64,000 nt of DNA from Bradyrhizobium sp. Ec3.3 (GTDB taxonomy: Bacteria; Pseudomonadota; Alphaproteobacteria; Rhizobiales; Xanthobacteraceae). The position numbers were made by a program, and so were the translations under genes. The notes below the pieces were generated by a model, which worked only from the letters and a program-made list of their open reading frames with translations, was not told the DNA's origin and did no database searches. The DNA is taken from contig NZ_AXAS01000010.1 in assembly GCF_000472925.1 (NCBI RefSeq), positions 62,001 to 126,000 of the forward strand. The letters are read 5' to 3'. Shown piece after piece: positions 18,375 through 27,102 of this stretch (within the stretch, counting starts at the first letter, position 1; each line of letters opens with the position of its first letter).

Positions 18375-18477
18375 CGTCATTTCCGGGGCGATGCGAAGCA
18401 TCGAACCCGGAATCTCAAGATCGCCCAATGCGCAATTGCGCATTGGGGTCGGTCCTGCGGACCGCCCCGGAATGACG
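18375..18477. repeat. Palindromic intergenic repeat (CGTCATTTCCGGGGCG type)
   Basis: Terminal arms CGTCATTTCCGGGGCG (18375-18390) and CGCCCCGGAATGACG (18463-18477) are inverted copies differing by one inserted T. Inside are a GATGC-GAA-GCATC hairpin, a perfect 24-bp palindrome at 18424-18447 and a GGTCC-TGC-GGACC hairpin. It fills the space between the purF stop and the SDR start. It is a dispersed, MITE-like element of the type abundant in Bradyrhizobium. Confidence 0.85.
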
Positions 18478-18486
18478 GCTACGCCG

Positions 18487-20007
18487 TCAGCTCGCCTCCG
18501 CCAGCAACGACAATTGCCGCGGCTGAGCCTCGGTCTGGGTCTGGTCGGTGAGATGCGTCGGATAGGCGCCGGTAAAACAGTGATCCGAAAATTTCGGATT
18601 GGCCGGGTCGCGGCCGGGCTCGCCCATGGCGCGGTACATGCCGTCGATCGACAGGAAGGCGAGCGAGTCCGCGCCGATGATCTCGCGCATCTCTTCGAGC
18701 GAGTGCGTCGCCGCGAGCAGGCCGCCGCGATCGGGCAGGTCGATGCCGTAGTAATCGGGATAGAGGATCGGGGGCGAGGCGAGACGGAAGTGCACCTCGG
18801 TCGCGCCCGCATCGCGCATCATGCGCACGATCTTCTTCGAGGTGGTGCCGCGCACCAGGGAGTCGTCGATCAGGATGATGCGCTTGCCTTCGATCGCGGC
18901 GCGGTTCGCCGAATGCTTCATGCGCACGCCGGATTCGCGGATCGCCTGCGTCGGCTGGATGAAGGTGCGTCCGACATAATGGTTGCGGATGATGCCGAGC
19001 TCGAACGGCACGCCGGAGAACTGGCTGTAGCCGACCGCGGCGGGCACGCCCGAATCCGGCACCGGTACCACCACGTCGACCGGCACGTGGCTCTCCCTGG
19101 CGAGCTGCGCGCCAAAGGCCTTGCGAACTTCGTAGACCGAGCGGCCGTGGACGATGGAATCCGGACGGGAGAAATAGATGTATTCGAAGATGCAGGGCCG
19201 CGGGGCCATCGGCGGGAACGGCTTGTGGACGTCCTCGCCGTTCTCGTCGAACACGATGACTTCGCCGGGCTCGATGTCGCGCACGAAGCGCGCGCCGATG
19301 ATATCGAGCGCGCAGGTCTCCGACGTCAGGATCGGGCAGCCGTCGAGCTCTCCGAGCACCAGCGGCCGGATGCCGCGCGGATCGCGCGCGCCGACCAGCT
19401 TTTTGTTGGTGAGCGACACCAGCGCATAGGCGCCTTCGATCTCGCGCAGCGCATCGATGTAGCGTTCGATGAAGCGGGAGCGCTTGGATCGTGCGACCAG
19501 GTGCAGGATCACCTCGGTATCGGTGGTCGACTGCATCATCGCGCCGTTCCTGACGAGCTCGCGTCGCAGCGTCAGGCCGTTGGTGAGGTTGCCGTTATGG
19601 GCGACCGCAAGGCCGCCGGCATTCAGCTCGGCGAACAACGGCTGCACGTTGCGCAGGATCGTGGCGCCGGTCGTGGAGTAGCGGACATGGCCGACCGCGA
19701 CACTGCCGGGCAGGCGGTCGATCACCTCGCGGCGAGAAAAGGTGTCGCCGACGAGACCGAGGCGGCGTTCGGAGTGGAAGCGGTTGCCATCGTAGGAGAC
19801 GATGCCGGCGGCTTCCTGGCCGCGGTGCTGAAGGGCGTGGAGGCCGAGGGCGGTGATGGCGGCAGCGTCGGGATGGCCGTAGATGCCGAACACGCCGCAT
19901 TCCTCGCGTAGCGTATCCCCCTCGAGATCGTCCTGAAGCTCGAGCCCGGCCGGGGGGAGGTCGAGATCAAGCTGGGCGTTCCAGTCGGGGTTTTGCATCT
20001 CGTCCAT
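18487..20007 (-). CDS. purF: Amidophosphoribosyltransferase
   Basis: PurF catalyses the first step of purine synthesis, forming phosphoribosylamine from PRPP and glutamine. The 506-aa protein starts with a roughly 36-residue propeptide that is removed to expose the catalytic Cys in REECGVFGIYG (Cys37). The glutaminase domain is followed by a PRTase domain with the PRPP motif IILIDDSLVRGTT. I take the ATG at 20007, preceded by AAGAGAGG; an upstream TTG at 20028 lacks a ribosome-binding site. It follows cvpA on the same strand, the same neighbour as in E. coli. Confidence 0.96.
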   Translation of the reverse strand: MDEMQNPDWNAQLDLDLPPAGLELQDDLEGDTLREECGVFGIYGHPDAAAITALGLHALQHRGQEAAGIVSYDGNRFHSERRLGLVGDTFSRREVIDRLPGSVAVGHVRYSTTGATILRNVQPLFAELNAGGLAVAHNGNLTNGLTLRRELVRNGAMMQSTTDTEVILHLVARSKRSRFIERYIDALREIEGAYALVSLTNKKLVGARDPRGIRPLVLGELDGCPILTSETCALDIIGARFVRDIEPGEVIVFDENGEDVHKPFPPMAPRPCIFEYIYFSRPDSIVHGRSVYEVRKAFGAQLARESHVPVDVVVPVPDSGVPAAVGYSQFSGVPFELGIIRNHYVGRTFIQPTQAIRESGVRMKHSANRAAIEGKRIILIDDSLVRGTTSKKIVRMMRDAGATEVHFRLASPPILYPDYYGIDLPDRGGLLAATHSLEEMREIIGADSLAFLSIDGMYRAMGEPGRDPANPKFSDHCFTGAYPTHLTDQTQTEAQPRQLSLLAEAS

Positions 20008-20029
20008 CGCGCCTCTCTTCGGGCTCAAT

Positions 20030-20659
20030 TCAACGTGCCGCGGGTTTCTCGATCAGCTTTTTAAGGCTGTCACGAGCCGGTTTACTGTAGCCGTCGCTGC
20101 CGCCCGCAGGCTGCTGCTCGGTATCAGCTTGATCATCATCTGGTTTGTTTTTCTTGAATCTCTTCAAGATGGTGTTCTCGGGGTCATCCGGCAAGAGCGA
20201 CATCAGCCAATCCCCGGTTCCCTGGAGCACCACCCGGGATTTGGCTCCCGTGACCCAGTCCGGGCGCTGCTTGTCCGGTACCAGCCAGGTGAAGAACAGG
20301 AAGGCGACCACAACGATCAGGAGGCCGCGGGCAAGGCCGAACAGGAAGCCCAGGGTGCGGTCCAGGGCGCCGATCCGGGAATCCAGGATCATGTCGGAGA
20401 TCCGGACCGTGATCACGGACACCACGATCAGCGTGCCCACGAACACACCGGCCACAACCACGACGCTCGCGACCGTGTCGTTGTTGAAATAGGTCTTGGC
20501 GGTCGGCAGCAGCTTCGAGAATGAATAAAGCGTCACGATCGCCGCTGCGCCCCAGGCCGCGATCGACAGGATTTCGCGCATGAAGCCGCGGACCATGGCA
20601 AGCAGGCCCGAGATCAGCATCACACCGAGCAGGATCAGATCGAGGAGTGTAATCGGCAT
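20030..20659 (-). CDS. cvpA: CvpA family membrane protein
   Basis: This 209-aa protein has four N-terminal membrane segments within the first 130 residues, including LLDLILLGVMLISGLLAMVRGF and the GFLFGLARGLLIVVVAF helix. A charged cytoplasmic C-terminal tail follows, rich in Asp, Lys and Gln. The N-terminal half is the CvpA domain, named from colicin V production and linked to envelope or bile stress in other bacteria. It directly precedes purF and is probably co-transcribed with it. Confidence 0.9.
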   Translation of the reverse strand: MPITLLDLILLGVMLISGLLAMVRGFMREILSIAAWGAAAIVTLYSFSKLLPTAKTYFNNDTVASVVVVAGVFVGTLIVVSVITVRISDMILDSRIGALDRTLGFLFGLARGLLIVVVAFLFFTWLVPDKQRPDWVTGAKSRVVLQGTGDWLMSLLPDDPENTILKRFKKNKPDDDQADTEQQPAGGSDGYSKPARDSLKKLIEKPAAR

Positions 20660-20826
20660 CGGCTGGTCTGGTCCGCTCGTACTCTCAAAGGTGCTCAGCG
20701 AATCGGTGTTTTGGCCGCCGCCCTAAGTGAGGGGCAGACGGTGTTCCCAGCAAGTCCGGAACCACGCAATCCCATGCTGCTTTGTGACGGCTGTATAGCG
20801 GCGGGGCCGGGGATCGTCACCTCCAG

Positions 20827-22272
20827 CTAGCCCTCTCCACGGCGGAATCTGGCGGGTGTGGCATTTTTCTCGGGCGCGGACGCGGATTCGCCGCGGCGCG
20901 AGCCGCGGGCGGCGATCTCGGCGACCAGCGTGGTGAGGCTGTTCACGGCGTTGAGCGACAGCCCGGCGTCGCCGCTGGCCTCGCCACGGGCCGATTCGGG
21001 CAGCACGGCGCGGCTGAAGCCGAGCTTTGCGGCCTCCTTGAGCCGCGCGGGGGTCTGGGCCACGGGCCGCACCACGCCGGAGAGCGAAATCTCGCCGAAA
21101 TAGACGGCATCGGTGGGTAACTGCGCGTTAACCAGTGACGACACCAGCGCCGCCGCCGCGGCAAGGTCGGCGGCTGGCTCGTGGATGCGAAGGCCGCCCG
21201 CAACGTTCAGATAGACGTCGTGGCCGGACAGCTTGACCCCGCAATGGGCTTCCAGCACCGCCAGCACCATGGAGAGCCGGCTCGGGTCCCAGCCGACCAC
21301 GGCGCGGCGCGGGGTGCCGAGCGAGGTCGGCGCCACCAGGGCCTGCAATTCGACCAGCACGGGGCGGGTGCCCTCGATACCTGCGAACACGGCAGTGCCG
21401 GGGGTGCCGAGGTCGCGCTCGGACAGGAACAGCTCGGACGGGTTGGTGACTTCGCGCAGGCCGAGTCCGGTCATCTCGAAGACGCCGATCTCGTCGGTGG
21501 GGCCGAAGCGGTTCTTCACGGCGCGCAGGATGCGGAATTGCTGGGAACCTTCGCCCTCGAAGGACAGCACGGCGTCGACCATGTGTTCGACCACGCGGGG
21601 GCCGGCGATCTGACCGTCCTTGGTGACGTGGCCGACCAGGATGATGGCGGCTCCCGTCTTCTTGGCGAAGCGGATCAGCGCCTGCGCCGAGGCGCGCACC
21701 TGCGTCACCGTGCCGGGCGCAGACTCCACCGTGTCGGTCCACATGGTCTGGATCGAGTCGATCACGATCAGGCGGGGGACCGAGCCTTCAGACAGCGTCG
21801 AGATGATGTCCTCGACCGACGTCTCCGCAGCGAGCTGCACCGGCGCGTCGGATAGCCCGAGCCGCTCGGCGCGCAAGCGCACCTGCGCGATCGCCTCTTC
21901 GCCGGAGATGTAGACGATGCGGTGGCCGGCGCGCGCCAGCAAGCTGGTAGCCTGCGTCAGCAGCGTCGATTTGCCGATGCCGGGATCGCCGCCGACCAGG
22001 AGCACCGAGCCGCGGACGAAGCCGCCGCCGGTGACGCGGTCGAGCTCGGTCATCCCTGAGGACAGGCGAGGGGCGTCAGGGCTTTTCCCCGCCAGGCTCT
22101 CCAGCGCGAAGGTGCGCCCCTTGCGTTTGGAGCGGATCGACACAGGCACGTTGCCGGTCGCGTCCTCCTCGGCCAGCGTGTTCCACTCGCCGCAGGCCTC
22201 GCACTTGCCTTGCCAGCGATTATAGGACGCGCCGCAGTTCTGGCAGACGAAGGAGAGCGTGGATTTGGCCAT
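20827..22272 (-). CDS. radA: DNA repair protein RadA (Sms)
   Basis: RadA is a DnaB-like, RecA-related branch-migration helicase in recombinational repair. The 481-aa protein has the N-terminal C4 zinc finger CQNCGASYNRWQGKCEACG, the Walker A GGDPGIGKSTLLTQ near residue 90, the RadA-specific KNRFGPTDEIGVFEM near 250 and a C-terminal Lon-protease-like domain without catalytic activity. Length is slightly above average because of a C-terminal tail (RRGESASAPEKNATPARFRR). It is followed closely by cvpA. Confidence 0.96.
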   Translation of the reverse strand: MAKSTLSFVCQNCGASYNRWQGKCEACGEWNTLAEEDATGNVPVSIRSKRKGRTFALESLAGKSPDAPRLSSGMTELDRVTGGGFVRGSVLLVGGDPGIGKSTLLTQATSLLARAGHRIVYISGEEAIAQVRLRAERLGLSDAPVQLAAETSVEDIISTLSEGSVPRLIVIDSIQTMWTDTVESAPGTVTQVRASAQALIRFAKKTGAAIILVGHVTKDGQIAGPRVVEHMVDAVLSFEGEGSQQFRILRAVKNRFGPTDEIGVFEMTGLGLREVTNPSELFLSERDLGTPGTAVFAGIEGTRPVLVELQALVAPTSLGTPRRAVVGWDPSRLSMVLAVLEAHCGVKLSGHDVYLNVAGGLRIHEPAADLAAAAALVSSLVNAQLPTDAVYFGEISLSGVVRPVAQTPARLKEAAKLGFSRAVLPESARGEASGDAGLSLNAVNSLTTLVAEIAARGSRRGESASAPEKNATPARFRRGEG

Positions 22273-22290
22273 GGGACTGGTGAATCGGTG

Positions 22291-23115
22291 TCAGGGGGAG
22301 AGCGTGGCGTTCCATAGCATGCTGAGCCCCGCCGCGACCATGATGGCGTCCATCACCAGGCGGAACACGTCTGGCTTCATCTGCAGCACGAAGCGCTTGG
22401 CGATGAAGGCGCCAAACATGAGCGAGGAGCCTGCGATGAGGCCCTTGATTGCGACGTCGCCGGTCAGCGCGCCGAAGCGTTCGAAGGTCACGGATTTCGA
22501 CAGATAGAGGCCGAGCGAGGAGGCGGCCTCGGTCGCGAGGAAGGCGCCCTTGGTCAGGCCGTAGAACAGGAACAGCGGCACGCTGAGCGGGCCCGTCGAG
22601 ACCACGATGCCGGTGATATAGCCGATGACCGCGCCGCCGATCGCCAGATGCCAGAGATTGGCCTTCAGATCGTGCCGCGCCAGCCAGTGCCGCGCCGGCA
22701 CCATCGCGATCAGGAAGATGCCGATCGCAAGATCGACCGCGTGCGAGGGCAGCGCCAGCAGCGTCCGCGCGCCGAGCGCTGCGGCCGGGATGCCGGTGAT
22801 GGAATAGGCTGCGCATGCCTTCCAGTCGACCTCGCGCCACCAGGCGAGGATCCGCGACAGGTTCGCCATCACGGCGGCCACGGCCATGATCGGCACCGCC
22901 TCCTTCGGCCCGTATTCATAGACCAGCACCGGCATCAGCATGATCGACGAGCCCGTGCCGACGATGCCGGAAATGGTGCCGGCGATCAGGCCGACGATGA
23001 GGACGAACAGGAATGCCAAAGAGGAGGGCTCCGGGAATCGGGGGAGTGTAGCCAATTCTTGCCGCAGATCGGACCGTTTCGCCTGCGCGACAAAAAACCT
23101 CGAAAACAACCCCAT
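22291..23115 (-). CDS. TauE/SafE family membrane permease
   Basis: This 274-aa protein has eight or so hydrophobic segments and the TauE/SafE signature IVGLIAGTISGIVGTGSSIMLM near residue 40, repeated in the second half. Family members export sulfite, sulfoacetate or other organosulfur anions, or import substrates; the substrate here is unknown. The reading frame extends to an ATG at 23253, but the extra 46 residues are Arg/Pro/Cys-rich and unlike a protein, so the ATG at 23115 (MGLFSRFF) is preferred. It ends just before radA. Confidence 0.85.
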   Translation of the reverse strand: MGLFSRFFVAQAKRSDLRQELATLPRFPEPSSLAFLFVLIVGLIAGTISGIVGTGSSIMLMPVLVYEYGPKEAVPIMAVAAVMANLSRILAWWREVDWKACAAYSITGIPAAALGARTLLALPSHAVDLAIGIFLIAMVPARHWLARHDLKANLWHLAIGGAVIGYITGIVVSTGPLSVPLFLFYGLTKGAFLATEAASSLGLYLSKSVTFERFGALTGDVAIKGLIAGSSLMFGAFIAKRFVLQMKPDVFRLVMDAIMVAAGLSMLWNATLSP

Positions 23116-23238
23116 GCAAAGTAGCCGGGGCTGCCGGCATCCTGCGGTCTGCGAACGGCTTGAGACGGGCACACGTCGGTGTCGCGATGGCGGCGCCCGC
23201 TGAGGCGGCTGCCTGCAAACGAGGCGGTGCGCCGCAGC

Positions 23239-23255
23239 ACATGCTGACAGCATGT
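23239..23255. promoter_or_regulatory. ACATGCTG-A-CAGCATGT palindrome
   Basis: This perfect 8-bp inverted repeat with one central base lies 57 bp before the GFA gene, between it and the divergent TauE-like gene. It could be an operator shared by the two. No regulator gene is adjacent. Confidence 0.35.
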
Positions 23256-23312
23256 TGGCAGCAGGCCTCGGCTACGACCATCTCCTGACATTTTCGAGAC
23301 AGGGAGCGGGCC

Positions 23313-23681
23313 ATGCCGGTCGAAGGAAGCTGCCATTGCGGTGAGACGGTGTTCGAGGTCACCGAGCCGCCAGCCAGCGTGACGCGCTGTACTTGCTCGC
23401 TCTGTGCCAAGCGCGGCGCGTTGTGGGCCTATTACACGCCGGCGCAGTTCCGCTTGCTCTCTCCGCCGGAGAACATCGCGACCTATCAATGGGGCAGCCG
23501 CACCGTCAAACATCACTACTGCGCGAGTTGCGGCTGCGGCACCTATTCGGAGTCGCCGGACTGGTCGAGCGGAAAGCCCGACTTCGACAATCCGAGAGTG
23601 GGCATCAATGCCCGCCTGTTCGACGATTTCGATCTCGATGCTGTGCCGGTGAACGTGATCGACGGCAAGAATTTGTGGTGA
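23313..23681 (+). CDS. GFA/CENP-V family zinc protein
   Basis: This 122-aa protein belongs to the glutathione-dependent formaldehyde-activating (GFA) fold. Zinc-binding cysteines occur in GSCHCGE (residues 6-12), TRCTCSLCAKRG (25-36) and YCASCGCGTYSE (69-80), the normal CxC, CxxC and CxxC layout. Many family members have no proven formaldehyde activity. CAGGGAGCGGGCC precedes the ATG. It is a single gene, divergent from the TauE-like permease. Confidence 0.9.
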   Translation: MPVEGSCHCGETVFEVTEPPASVTRCTCSLCAKRGALWAYYTPAQFRLLSPPENIATYQWGSRTVKHHYCASCGCGTYSESPDWSSGKPDFDNPRVGINARLFDDFDLDAVPVNVIDGKNLW

Positions 23682-23750
23682 CGGGGAATATCGCCGTTTG
23701 ACCCCGAAGCGGATTTGGACGTGCCTTGAGGTCATATCCGACCGGAATTT

Positions 23751-24263
23751 TCAAAGGCACGCGCCGTAGTAGCCCCCCTCGACATGGGTCAAATCGCCAT
23801 GCTCATCGCTTGACCACATGACTGAAATGGATTCCATGCAAACACCGCCGCCCCACTTATAAACCAACGTTCTCTTCCTCCTCTCTTCCTGCTCCGGAGT
23901 TAAGCACTGGTGGTAGACCTCCCCGATCGGCACCTGCTGGCCAGGCGGAACGCAATTGGACGGTACGGGATCGGCGGGTCGAAATCCCTGGCCCGCCAAA
24001 ATCGCTTTCAGTGCGCCCTCTGTTGACCCAACCGGAAATTGTGACTGCAGGACCCCAGTCAACTTTTTGCTGGCTGCTGCAAAGTGGGGCCAGTCTTCTT
24101 TGGTAATGACCCCCTTCGCGATTGGCGGCGGCCCGGAGTTGAAAATCGCCGCGATGACGATAACCATGACCAAACGCGCTGTCGGGCTAAAAACAAACAA
24201 GCCCGAGAGAATGGCCACAACAAGGGCGAGTGTTGCCAAGACCCAAATAGCAAAACGCTTCAC
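23751..24263 (-). CDS. Small membrane protein of unknown function
   Basis: I do not recognise this 170-aa product. It starts with two adjacent hydrophobic segments (FAIWVLATLALVVAILSGLF and a following VMVIVIAAIF), then a soluble part with four Cys. That part has the pattern LQSQFPVGSTEGALKAILAG, like the short helical domain found in other exported proteins that pair with small lipoproteins. GTG at 24263 is chosen because GGGGAGAGAG lies 6 bp before it; the frame is open further upstream but without a ribosome-binding site. Base composition is lower in GC than its neighbours, hinting at transfer or a fast-evolving gene. Confidence 0.65.
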   Translation of the reverse strand: MKRFAIWVLATLALVVAILSGLFVFSPTARLVMVIVIAAIFNSGPPPIAKGVITKEDWPHFAAASKKLTGVLQSQFPVGSTEGALKAILAGQGFRPADPVPSNCVPPGQQVPIGEVYHQCLTPEQEERRKRTLVYKWGGGVCMESISVMWSSDEHGDLTHVEGGYYGACL

Positions 24264-24443
24264 GCAGGTCTCTCTCCCCGAACTCGCTGCTGGTGCGCTA
24301 CTTTGGCATGAAACCGTCATTCCGCGCACGTCCGAATCTGGCCCATGGCGGAAATCATCGAAGCCACTGCCGACGTCTGCTTCAAGAGACAAAGCCGACG
24401 AGTAGCTGTATCTACCGTAGGCAGTGGACTTGAGAGCGTGCGC

Positions 24444-25214
24444 CTAGCGCAGCACCACCCACACCGGCGCATGGTCGCTCGCGCCGTCTTCGCCGCGGAT
24501 CGTCTTGTCAACGCCGGCCTTGGTCAGGCGCGGGGCGAGGGCAGGGCTGAGCAGGAGGTGATCGAGGCGAAGACCGGCATCGCGCGGCCAGCGGTTACGC
24601 TTGTAGTCCCAGAAGGTGTAGATGCGCTTCTCGGGATGCAGCGCGCGGAGCGCATCGCACCAGCCTTGCGCGACGAGTGATTTGAATGCGGCGCGGCTCT
24701 TGGGCTGGATCAGGGCATCCTTGTCCCAGGATTTCGTAGGATAGATATCGAGCGCGGTCGGGGCGACGTTGTAGTCGCCGGCGAGCACGACCGGCAGGTC
24801 CTGCTTGAGAAAGGTCTTCGCGTGGCGCTTCAGGCGCGCGAACCAGTCGAGCTTGTAGTCGAATTTCGGTCCGGGCTGCGGGTTGCCGTTCGGCAAATAG
24901 ATGCTGGTGACGATGATGCCGCGCACGGCGGCCTCGATGTAGCGCGCCTCGATGTCGTCGGCGTTGCCTGGCAAGCGGTCGCGGGTCAACACGGGCTCGG
25001 CGTTGCGCGCGAGAATGGCGACGCCGTTCCAGGTCTTTTGTCCGCGCCAGACCGCGCCGTAGCCGGCCTTCTCGATCGCAGCGGCCGGAAATTCGCCATC
25101 GATGGCCTTCAGTTCCTGGAGTGCGACGACATCGGGATTCGCCGCGCGCAGCCAGCGCAACAGGTTGGGCAGGCGGTGGTTGATGTTGTTGATGTTGAAT
25201 GTCGCAATCTTCAT
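24444..25214 (-). CDS. xth: Exodeoxyribonuclease III
   Basis: This is a 256-aa EEP-superfamily nuclease acting in base excision repair at abasic sites. Signature motifs are MKIATFNINNINHRL at the N-terminus, ALQELKA with the metal-binding Glu, GDYNVAPTALDIY and the C-terminal RLDHLLLS and GASDHAPVWVVL with the catalytic His. The ATG at 25214 gives this start; the longer frame upstream has no homology-like content. It is divergent from the small Cys-rich gene, with only 40 bp between starts. Confidence 0.94.
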   Translation of the reverse strand: MKIATFNINNINHRLPNLLRWLRAANPDVVALQELKAIDGEFPAAAIEKAGYGAVWRGQKTWNGVAILARNAEPVLTRDRLPGNADDIEARYIEAAVRGIIVTSIYLPNGNPQPGPKFDYKLDWFARLKRHAKTFLKQDLPVVLAGDYNVAPTALDIYPTKSWDKDALIQPKSRAAFKSLVAQGWCDALRALHPEKRIYTFWDYKRNRWPRDAGLRLDHLLLSPALAPRLTKAGVDKTIRGEDGASDHAPVWVVLR

Positions 25215-25254
25215 GTAGAGCTGAAGGCTCCTGACGCCCCAAACCGGAGAAACA

Positions 25255-25473
25255 ATGTCCAAGTTGAATTTTGCCGCTATCGCATTCGCCGTCGCGCTCT
25301 CCGGGTCCGCGCTGGCACAATCGTCCGATCCGCGCGGCGCCTGCAAGGCGGATTATGACAAATTCTGCGCCGGCATCGCGCCTGGCGGCGGCCGCATCGT
25401 CGCGTGCCTCAATGCCAAGCGCGACCAGCTCAGCGACACCTGCAAGAAGGCGCTGGACACCAGGAAGAAGTAA
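25255..25473 (+). CDS. Small secreted Cys-rich protein
   Basis: This 72-aa product has a signal peptide (FAAIAFAVALSGSALA-Q) and a mature part of about 50 residues with four Cys in the pattern ACKADYDKFC...ACL...TCKKAL. This matches a single cysteine-rich GLG1-type repeat found in small exported proteins of rhizobia. Two disulfides in the periplasm are likely. Its function is unknown. CCGGAGAAACA precedes the ATG. Its promoter must overlap that of the divergent xth. Confidence 0.82.
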   Translation: MSKLNFAAIAFAVALSGSALAQSSDPRGACKADYDKFCAGIAPGGGRIVACLNAKRDQLSDTCKKALDTRKK

Positions 25474-25488
25474 GCGTTCACGATCACC

Positions 25489-25631
25489 CTCGTGTCCCGG
25501 ACGAGGCGCAGCGCGAAAGCGGTGCGACGCAGAGCCGGGACCCAGAAGGCGGCACGGTACAAAGCGGATAGATGGGCCCCGGCTCTGCAGCGCACCGCTG
25601 AAGTAGCGCTGCGCTGCGTCCGGGGCACGAG
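25489..25631. repeat. 143-bp imperfect palindromic element
   Basis: Ends CTCGTGTCCCGGAC (25489-25502) and GTCCGGGGCACGAG (25618-25631) are inverted with one mismatch. Inner arm pairs GCGGTGCG/CGCACCGC and GCAGAGCCGGGACCC/GGGCCCCGGCTCTGC continue the fold, so almost the whole element can form one cruciform. It fills the gap between the convergent Cys-rich gene and alr. It is a MITE-like repeat without coding capacity. Confidence 0.85.
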
Positions 25632-25646
25632 AGCGTGTCGGGTCGG

Positions 25647-26942
25647 TTAGGTCGGCAGCGGCGGCGGGCTTGCCGGCTGCTCCAGTGGCGGCGGCGCGGG
25701 TGGCTCGGCGGCGGACGTCGCGGCGGGCTGCGCGAGAGGTGGCTGTTCGACCGGCGCTTGCGCATTGCCGCCCTTGTAGACCCGGGCATAACGGTGGCCG
25801 AGGCTCGTCAGCACCTCGTATCCGATGGTGCCGAAATGATGCGCAAGCTCGTCGACGGTGATGCCTTCACCGAGCAGCGTCACCATGTGGCCGCGCCGCA
25901 CCGAATTCGGCGGCAGATCGGTGATGTCGATCGCGATCAGATCCATGGAGACGCGGCCCGCGACCGGACAGCGCTTGCCCGCGACGATCACCTCGGCGCC
26001 GCGGGTGCCGTCATTGGAGCTGGCGGCGCGGAAATAGCCGTCGGCATAGCCGACCGCGATGATCGCGAGTTTCGTGGGGCGCCGCGCCGTCCAGGTGCCG
26101 CCATAGCCGACGCTCTCGCCACGCTCGATGGTGCGAATCTGCACGATGCGGGCCTTGAGATCGACCACCGGCTGCATCGGATTGTCGGCCTCCGGCGTCG
26201 GGTTGACGCCGTAGAGCGCCGCGCCCGGCCGCACCAGGTCGAACTGGAAGGGGGCGCCAAGGAAGATGCCGGAGGAATTGGCGAGCGCGGCGGGCACACC
26301 CGCGAATTCGCTCGCGATGGAGCGGAAAGCTGCGAGCTGCCTGGCGTTGACCGAACTATTGAGCTGCTCGGCGGAGACCAGATGGCTCATCACCAGCGTG
26401 ATGCCGTGATCGCCGGCATTGATGCGCGGGATGATGGCCTGCGCCTCCTGGAGCGTCAGCCCGAGCCGGTTCATGCCGGTGTCGATATGGATGGCCGCGC
26501 CCCCGGTCCAGTCCGTGCGGCGGCAGAACACGTCCCATTCGGCGAGCTCGTTGAGATCGCCGATCACGGGGCGGCAATCGATCTTGGCGTAATGCTCGCC
26601 GGTATTCTGGAAAAAGCCGCCGAGCACGTAGATCGTCGCGGTCGGCACCGCCGCGCGGGCGATGCGCGCTTCCTCGATCGTCGCGACGAAGAAGGTCTTG
26701 CAGCCGGCTTTGTGAAGCGCGCGCGCCACCGGTTCGGTGCCGCAGCCATAGGCGTCGGCCTTGATCACGGCGGCGCATTCGGCCGGCACCGCGGTCTTCT
26801 CGAGCTTGCGCCAGTTGGCGACGATCGCGTCGAGGTCGACGGTGAGCACGCCACCATAGGCGGCAAGCGCCGCGGCCTGGTTGGCCTCCTCGGAGAGGAG
26901 GCCGGTTTGGGGGATGAGGTTCGGGTCGGACGCCATTGTCAT
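25647..26942 (-). CDS. alr: Alanine racemase
   Basis: This PLP enzyme interconverts L- and D-alanine for peptidoglycan. The 431-aa protein carries the PLP Lys in AAVIKADAYGCG (Lys61), the substrate-side HIDTGMNRLGL near residue 180 and the catalytic Tyr in ESVGYGGTW. The C-terminus has an unusual extension of about 45 residues rich in Pro, Ala and Glu after the normal end near LGHRYARVYKGG. It follows dnaB on the same strand after 160 bp that include a palindromic repeat. Confidence 0.95.
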   Translation of the reverse strand: MTMASDPNLIPQTGLLSEEANQAAALAAYGGVLTVDLDAIVANWRKLEKTAVPAECAAVIKADAYGCGTEPVARALHKAGCKTFFVATIEEARIARAAVPTATIYVLGGFFQNTGEHYAKIDCRPVIGDLNELAEWDVFCRRTDWTGGAAIHIDTGMNRLGLTLQEAQAIIPRINAGDHGITLVMSHLVSAEQLNSSVNARQLAAFRSIASEFAGVPAALANSSGIFLGAPFQFDLVRPGAALYGVNPTPEADNPMQPVVDLKARIVQIRTIERGESVGYGGTWTARRPTKLAIIAVGYADGYFRAASSNDGTRGAEVIVAGKRCPVAGRVSMDLIAIDITDLPPNSVRRGHMVTLLGEGITVDELAHHFGTIGYEVLTSLGHRYARVYKGGNAQAPVEQPPLAQPAATSAAEPPAPPPLEQPASPPPLPT

Positions 26943-27030
26943 GGCATCGTTTTACGCAAGAGGTGTGCGCGGTTCAACCCGAGCAACTCAGAGCGCGATG
27001 AGATCGTCGCGTTCTGCCTCCTTGCTTGAA

Positions 27031-27100
27031 CATGATCTCCGCGCAAACGCGTTCCGCGTTTGTCGCGAGGGAAGACCGCTGCACACTTCTCCGGATCATG
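27031..27100 (-). repeat. Palindromic repeat element, copy 2
   Basis: This 70-bp element has CATGATC/GATCATG ends and an internal AAACGCG-GAA-CGCGTTT hairpin. Read on the minus strand it matches copy 1 (6828-6897) at 68 of 70 bases. It begins 2 bp after the dnaB stop codon, in the same orientation relative to dnaB as copy 1 has to DUF47. Confidence 0.92.
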
Positions 27101-27102
27101 CC

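Noticed and set aside
18319..19911. 530-residue open frame opposite purF
   Set aside because: PurF motifs are intact on the minus strand; no protein-like features in the shadow.
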